Positions 5,969 through 9,207 of a stretch of DNA of 9,207 nt are shown here, one piece after another. The notes below the pieces were generated by a model. That model saw only the letters and a list, made by a program, of their open reading frames with translations. It made no database searches and was not told where the DNA came from. The DNA is from G963674505 sp964575975. Lineage in GTDB: Bacteria > Desulfobacterota > Desulfobacteria > Desulfobacterales > SKZT01. The translations under genes and the position numbers were made by a program. The stretch's first letter is position 1. Each line of letters opens with the position of its first letter. The stretch covers positions 1 through 9,207 of the forward strand of contig CAZNTU010000223.1 of NCBI GenBank assembly GCA_964575975.1, read 5' to 3'.

Positions 5969-7528
5969 ATGAGCAACGTAATAAATTTGAAGAAAAAATC
6001 CCTGCCGACCGTTAAAGAGGCGAAATCTCGGTTTCGCAACACCATCGGCAAATTCACCATAAAAAGAAGCTTGCAAAAGTGCGTCTCCTGCGGACTGTGC
6101 GCCGAGCTTTGTCCCCAGGGCGTCCATCCCCGGTACGAAAACTACAGCCAGCCCATGAAGCCCCTGGACCACAAGTGCATCGGTTTCAAGTGCAAGGAAA
6201 ACGACTACTACTGCATCGACCGCTGCCCGCAACAGGCGTTGACCCTGAAGGCCAACCCCTTGCTGGAAACCCTCGGAGACTACCGCTGGACCGCGGAAAT
6301 GCTTCTGGGGCACTGGGAAATGGCCGAGACGGGGGAACTGCCCGAGGTGGACGTGGAGTACTCCCTAGGATACTCCGGGGGCGGGTTCGACAAGATCCGC
6401 TTCAAACACCCGGACCCTGTCGATTATTTGGATGTGCCCGACGAAGAGATGGACATGGGGATCGACCTCAACAAGCGAGGCGACGGACGCCCCGAAAGAC
6501 GCCTGGGGCTTCCCATCTACAGCGGAGGCATGTCCTACGGCTCCACCGCGCTGAACGTGCTGGTGGGAAGAGCCCGCGCGGCGAGCAAGCTGAACACCCT
6601 CACATGCACCGGCGAGGGCGGCTACCCCGACGCGTTCCTGCCCTACAAGAACTTCGTCATCACCCAGGTGGCCACGGGCCTGTTCGGTGTGCGGGAGGAA
6701 ACCATCAAGCACGCCCCCATGGTGGAGTTCAAATACGCCCAGGGCGCGAAGCCGGGCCTCGGGGGCCATTTGCTGGGAGATAAAGTGACCCCCGCCGTCG
6801 CCGCCATGCGCGAAACCGTCGTGGGCAACGCCCTGTTCTCCCCGTTCCCGTTCCACAGCGTCTATTCCGTGGAGGACCATAAGAAGCACATCGACTGGAT
6901 CAAGGAGATCAATCCCAGGACTCTGATTTCCGTGAAGGTCTCCACGCCCACGGACGTGGACATGGTGGCCGTTGGAAGCTATTTCGCCGGCGCCCACGTG
7001 GTCCATATCGACGGAAGCTACGGCGGCACGGGCGCCGCCCCCGACATCGCCAAGAAAAACATCGCCATGCCCATCGAGTACGCCATTCCCAAGGTGCATC
7101 GGTTCCTGGTGAACGAGGGCGTCCGCGACGAAATCTGCCTGATCGCGAGCGGAGGCGTCAGAAACGCCATGGACGTGGCCAAGGCCATCGCGCTGGGCGC
7201 GGACGGCTGCGTGATCGGAACGGCGGACTTGGTGGCCGTGGAGTGCGTGCGTTGCGGCAACTGCGAAAGCGGAAGAGGGTGCGCCCGCGGAATCGCCACA
7301 ACGGACTCCGAACTGGGCGAGATGATCTCCGAGGAGTACACCGAGCAGCGGCTGGTCAATCAATACACGGCCTGGCGCAAACAATGGTGCGAACTGCTCC
7401 GGACGCTGGGGATGAAAAGCATCGGCGAACTCAGGGGCCGCTCCGACCTTCTGGTCCATCTCGACTACCTGGAGGAAAAGGAGCGAACGGAGTACCAGCC
7501 CGCGCCCCGGCAGCGCTTGTACATATAA
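5969..7528 (+). CDS. glutamate synthase-like FMN/Fe-S synthase subunit (archaeal-type GOGAT) with ferredoxin domain
   Basis: A 519-residue protein matching the FMN-binding synthase domain of GOGAT (GltB2/GltS type), which transfers ammonia to 2-oxoglutarate and reduces the imine to glutamate; related subunits form N-methylglutamate synthase. An N-terminal ferredoxin part has C38-x2-C41-x2-C44-x3-C48-P and a second set C70, C75, C82, C86-P. The catalytic barrel has SGGMSYG (185-191), AQGAKPGLGGH with K261, GSYGGTGAAP (349-358) and the Fe-S motif C426-x2-C429-x2-C432-x5-C438 followed by GIATTD. All these are as expected for an active enzyme. No GXGXG or amidotransferase domain is present, so those must be separate subunits; the amidotransferase is the next gene. 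ATG 5969 is chosen because it directly follows the previous stop, although the ribosome-binding site is poor, which suggests translational coupling. Confidence 0.9.
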   Translation: MSNVINLKKKSLPTVKEAKSRFRNTIGKFTIKRSLQKCVSCGLCAELCPQGVHPRYENYSQPMKPLDHKCIGFKCKENDYYCIDRCPQQALTLKANPLLETLGDYRWTAEMLLGHWEMAETGELPEVDVEYSLGYSGGGFDKIRFKHPDPVDYLDVPDEEMDMGIDLNKRGDGRPERRLGLPIYSGGMSYGSTALNVLVGRARAASKLNTLTCTGEGGYPDAFLPYKNFVITQVATGLFGVREETIKHAPMVEFKYAQGAKPGLGGHLLGDKVTPAVAAMRETVVGNALFSPFPFHSVYSVEDHKKHIDWIKEINPRTLISVKVSTPTDVDMVAVGSYFAGAHVVHIDGSYGGTGAAPDIAKKNIAMPIEYAIPKVHRFLVNEGVRDEICLIASGGVRNAMDVAKAIALGADGCVIGTADLVAVECVRCGNCESGRGCARGIATTDSELGEMISEEYTEQRLVNQYTAWRKQWCELLRTLGMKSIGELRGRSDLLVHLDYLEEKERTEYQPAPRQRLYI

Positions 7529-7545
7529 CGCCGATTTCGACATCT

Positions 7546-7600
7546 CGTTTCCACGTTTTACGTGGGAACGCATGCCGGGACGCTTCGCGTCCGCGTCCCG
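7546..7600. repeat. REP-like intergenic element made of two adjacent hairpins
   Basis: The first hairpin pairs CGTTTCCACG (7546-7555) with CGTGGGAACG (7561-7570), 10 base pairs with one G-U, around TTTTA. After CATGC, a second hairpin pairs CGGGACGC (7576-7583) with GCGTCCCG (7593-7600), a perfect 8 base pairs. An alternative inner hairpin, GGACGC (7578-7583) with GCGTCC (7587-7592), excludes it. The pattern of a GTTCCCACG..CGTGGGAACGCATGCCGGGACGC..GCGTCCC type resembles dispersed palindromic intergenic repeats that I recall from several proteobacterial genomes. There is no second copy in this window. It sits in the 112-base gap ahead of the amidotransferase gene, where it could affect mRNA stability or expression balance. 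Confidence 0.55.
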
Positions 7601-7640
7601 CGCCAAATATCGATAAAAATTCAGCAAGCAGAGGTTTGAA

Positions 7641-9207
7641 ATGCAAAAGGCGCATCAAACGATCGTAAACAACATCATAGCGTCCCGAGGCAAACTGCCC
7701 CGCAACGCGACGCGGCAAAGCAAGCCCGCCGAGGAAGGCGGTTGCGGCGTCACCGGATTCATTTCCTCGATTCTGGTTCCCGGACGGCATATCCACGAAC
7801 CGTCGGTGCAAATGCACAACCGCGGAAACGGAAAAGGCGGCGGCATCGCGGCGGTCGGCCTGAGCGCCGATGATTTGGGCGTCTCCCAGGAAGTCCTGGA
7901 CACCCACTACCTGCTCCAGGTGGCCCTGCTGGACCCGTCCGTGCGCGAGGCGGTGGAAGCCGAATTCGTCGCCCCCTTCCTGGACGTTCGCAAGTCCGAA
8001 AGGATTCCCACGGTTGACGACTACCGCGAGGTGGAGGGCCTGGAGGTCCGCCCCCCGGACGTGTGGAGATATTTCGTCCGGGTCAAGGAGGAGGCTCTCG
8101 AAGCGTTTGCCGAGGAAAACGGTCTGAAGGACATGGACCCGGCGAAACTCGAGGACGAGTTCATCTACCAGAACTCCTTCAAGCTCAACCAGAAGTACTA
8201 CGCCTCTCTGGGCGAGCAGAAGGCCTTCGTCCTGTCCCACGGCAAGAACCTGATGATTCTGAAGATCGTGGGATACGCCGAGAAGGTCGTCGAATACTAC
8301 AAGCTGGACGACTTCCGGGCGCACGGATGGATCGCCCACCAGCGCTATCCCACCAAGGGACGCGTATGGCACCCGGGCGGCGCGCACCCGTTCATCGGCC
8401 TCAACGAAGCCCTGGTACACAACGGCGACTTCGCCAACTATCACGCCGTGTGCGAATTTTTGAAACAGCACAATATCTTCCCCCAGTTTCTGACCGACAC
8501 CGAGGTCTCCGTGCTCATGCTCGATCTGATGAACCGGACCTTCGATTATCCCATGGAATACATCGTCGAGGCCTTGGCGCCCACGTCGGAGTACGACTTC
8601 GACATGCTTCCCCCGGAAAAGCAGAAGATTTACAGGTACATCCAGTCCGGCCACATCTCCGGTTCGCCCGACGGCCCGTGGTTCTTCATCATCGCCAGAA
8701 ACGATCCGTACAACAATTTCCTACAGCTTTTGGGAATCACCGACACGGCCATGCTGCGCCCCCAGGTGTTCGCCCTCCACGACGGAGAGGTCCAGATCGG
8801 ACTGATCTGTTCGGAAAAGCAGGCCATCGACGCCACGTTGCAAAGCCTTGCGGCCGAAGACTCCCGCATCTGCCCCGTGGCCGACAAGTATTGGAACGCC
8901 CGCGGCGGAAGCGCCTCCGACGGCGGCACCTTCGTCTTCACGATCAAGGATTCGGGAAAGGGCGACGGCTCCAAGGAACTGGTCTGCACCAACAAGTTCG
9001 GCGAAAGGGTGGAAGTCTCCAGGGACAAAAAGCACGACCCTAAGCCCTTGGAAGTCGGCGACGGCCTACTGAATTCCGCGCTTGCCAAGGCCTTCGCCGA
9101 CGGAATGGCCGCGAAGGATAAGGATTCGGCTCGATTCGTCCGCCGCCTGACGGGCGCCATGGCCGGGACGGACTACGGGCAGATCAAACTCCTCTGCGCC
9201 AAGTTCG
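7641..9207 (+). CDS. class II glutamine amidotransferase subunit of split glutamate synthase (partial, 3' end missing)
   Basis: An open frame of 522 codons runs from ATG 7641 off the right edge without a stop. It is an Ntn-hydrolase-type glutaminase that would release ammonia from glutamine for the synthase subunit. The motifs are in order: GGCGVTGF with candidate nucleophile C35, implying removal of a 34-residue propeptide as in GltB; HNRGNGKGGGIA (59-70); AHQRYPTKG with R235; and LVHNGD with the oxyanion-hole N261-G262. A later SGSPDGPWFFIIAR segment also fits the family. About 170 residues separate the HNRG and HQRYPT motifs, far more than in compact amidotransferases, and at least 250 residues follow HNGD, so it is a long, GltB-like version. 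AGAGG (7630-7634), 6 bases before the ATG, supports the start. The total length and any C-terminal domain are unknown. Confidence 0.88.
   Translation, partial: MQKAHQTIVNNIIASRGKLPRNATRQSKPAEEGGCGVTGFISSILVPGRHIHEPSVQMHNRGNGKGGGIAAVGLSADDLGVSQEVLDTHYLLQVALLDPSVREAVEAEFVAPFLDVRKSERIPTVDDYREVEGLEVRPPDVWRYFVRVKEEALEAFAEENGLKDMDPAKLEDEFIYQNSFKLNQKYYASLGEQKAFVLSHGKNLMILKIVGYAEKVVEYYKLDDFRAHGWIAHQRYPTKGRVWHPGGAHPFIGLNEALVHNGDFANYHAVCEFLKQHNIFPQFLTDTEVSVLMLDLMNRTFDYPMEYIVEALAPTSEYDFDMLPPEKQKIYRYIQSGHISGSPDGPWFFIIARNDPYNNFLQLLGITDTAMLRPQVFALHDGEVQIGLICSEKQAIDATLQSLAAEDSRICPVADKYWNARGGSASDGGTFVFTIKDSGKGDGSKELVCTNKFGERVEVSRDKKHDPKPLEVGDGLLNSALAKAFADGMAAKDKDSARFVRRLTGAMAGTDYGQIKLLCAKF

Noticed and set aside
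4551..7627. Long minus-strand open frames at 4551-5816 and 6365-7627
   Set aside because: They lie antisense to GOGAT-like genes whose family motifs are clear, show no motifs of their own and are rich in His, Gly, Val and Asp as expected of G+C-rich shadow frames.
7431..9043. Open frames at 7431-8654 (minus) and 8063-9043 (plus) near the right end
   Set aside because: The frame starting at 7641 on the plus strand carries all class II amidotransferase motifs through this stretch; the other frames give low-complexity Arg/Gly/Pro-rich or motif-free translations.

Overview
The window reads as chromosomal DNA of an anaerobic bacterium with flavin- and iron-sulfur-based electron metabolism. A Desulfobacterota (sulfate-reducer-like) origin fits best. 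This rests on a MetV-MetF pair of the ferredoxin-linked, Wood-Ljungdahl type, an MvhD-family electron carrier, a glutamate synthase split into separate subunits with added ferredoxin domains, and the AAA-ATPase/PD-(D/E)XK family that is expanded in many anaerobes. The taxonomic call is inference; the window has no rRNA or marker gene. The coding regions on the right are visibly G+C-rich, whereas the intergenic region around 2030-2210 is A+T-rich.

Layout. Bases 1-165 hold no gene or convincing terminator that I can see. On the minus strand, 1746-166 encodes a 526-residue AAA-ATPase-like protein with a C-terminal PD-(D/E)XK nuclease-like domain. Then comes a 716-base non-coding region (1747-2462). 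It holds possible divergent promoters around 2056-2102, perfect palindromes, a strong plus-strand intrinsic terminator (2144-2181), a second related terminator-like hairpin (2321-2353) and a leader hairpin just before the first plus-strand gene.

From 2463 to the right edge all genes run on the plus strand and are closely packed: an MvhD/FlpD-like [2Fe-2S] protein, MetV, MetF (ATGA overlap with metV), a divergent GOGAT-like FMN-domain protein with a ferredoxin domain, a canonical GOGAT FMN-domain protein with a ferredoxin domain (2-base gap), and a class II glutamine amidotransferase subunit that starts at 7641 and is cut by the right edge. A structured, repeat-like intergenic element (7546-7600) precedes the last gene.

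How the genes fit together. MetV and MetF together should reduce methylene-tetrahydrofolate to methyl-tetrahydrofolate, with electrons delivered through MetV's Fe-S centre. The MvhD-like protein is a plausible electron relay to it. The three GOGAT pieces look like the ammonia-releasing subunit and the FMN/Fe-S synthase subunit of a split glutamate synthase, plus an extra synthase-like paralogue that seems to have lost the substrate-site motifs. The GXGXG subunit, and any NAD(P)H-oxidising flavoprotein, would have to lie beyond the right edge or elsewhere. The physical joining of a one-carbon module to a GOGAT-like module is the most interesting aspect. Whether they share a transcript or function cannot be decided from sequence alone.
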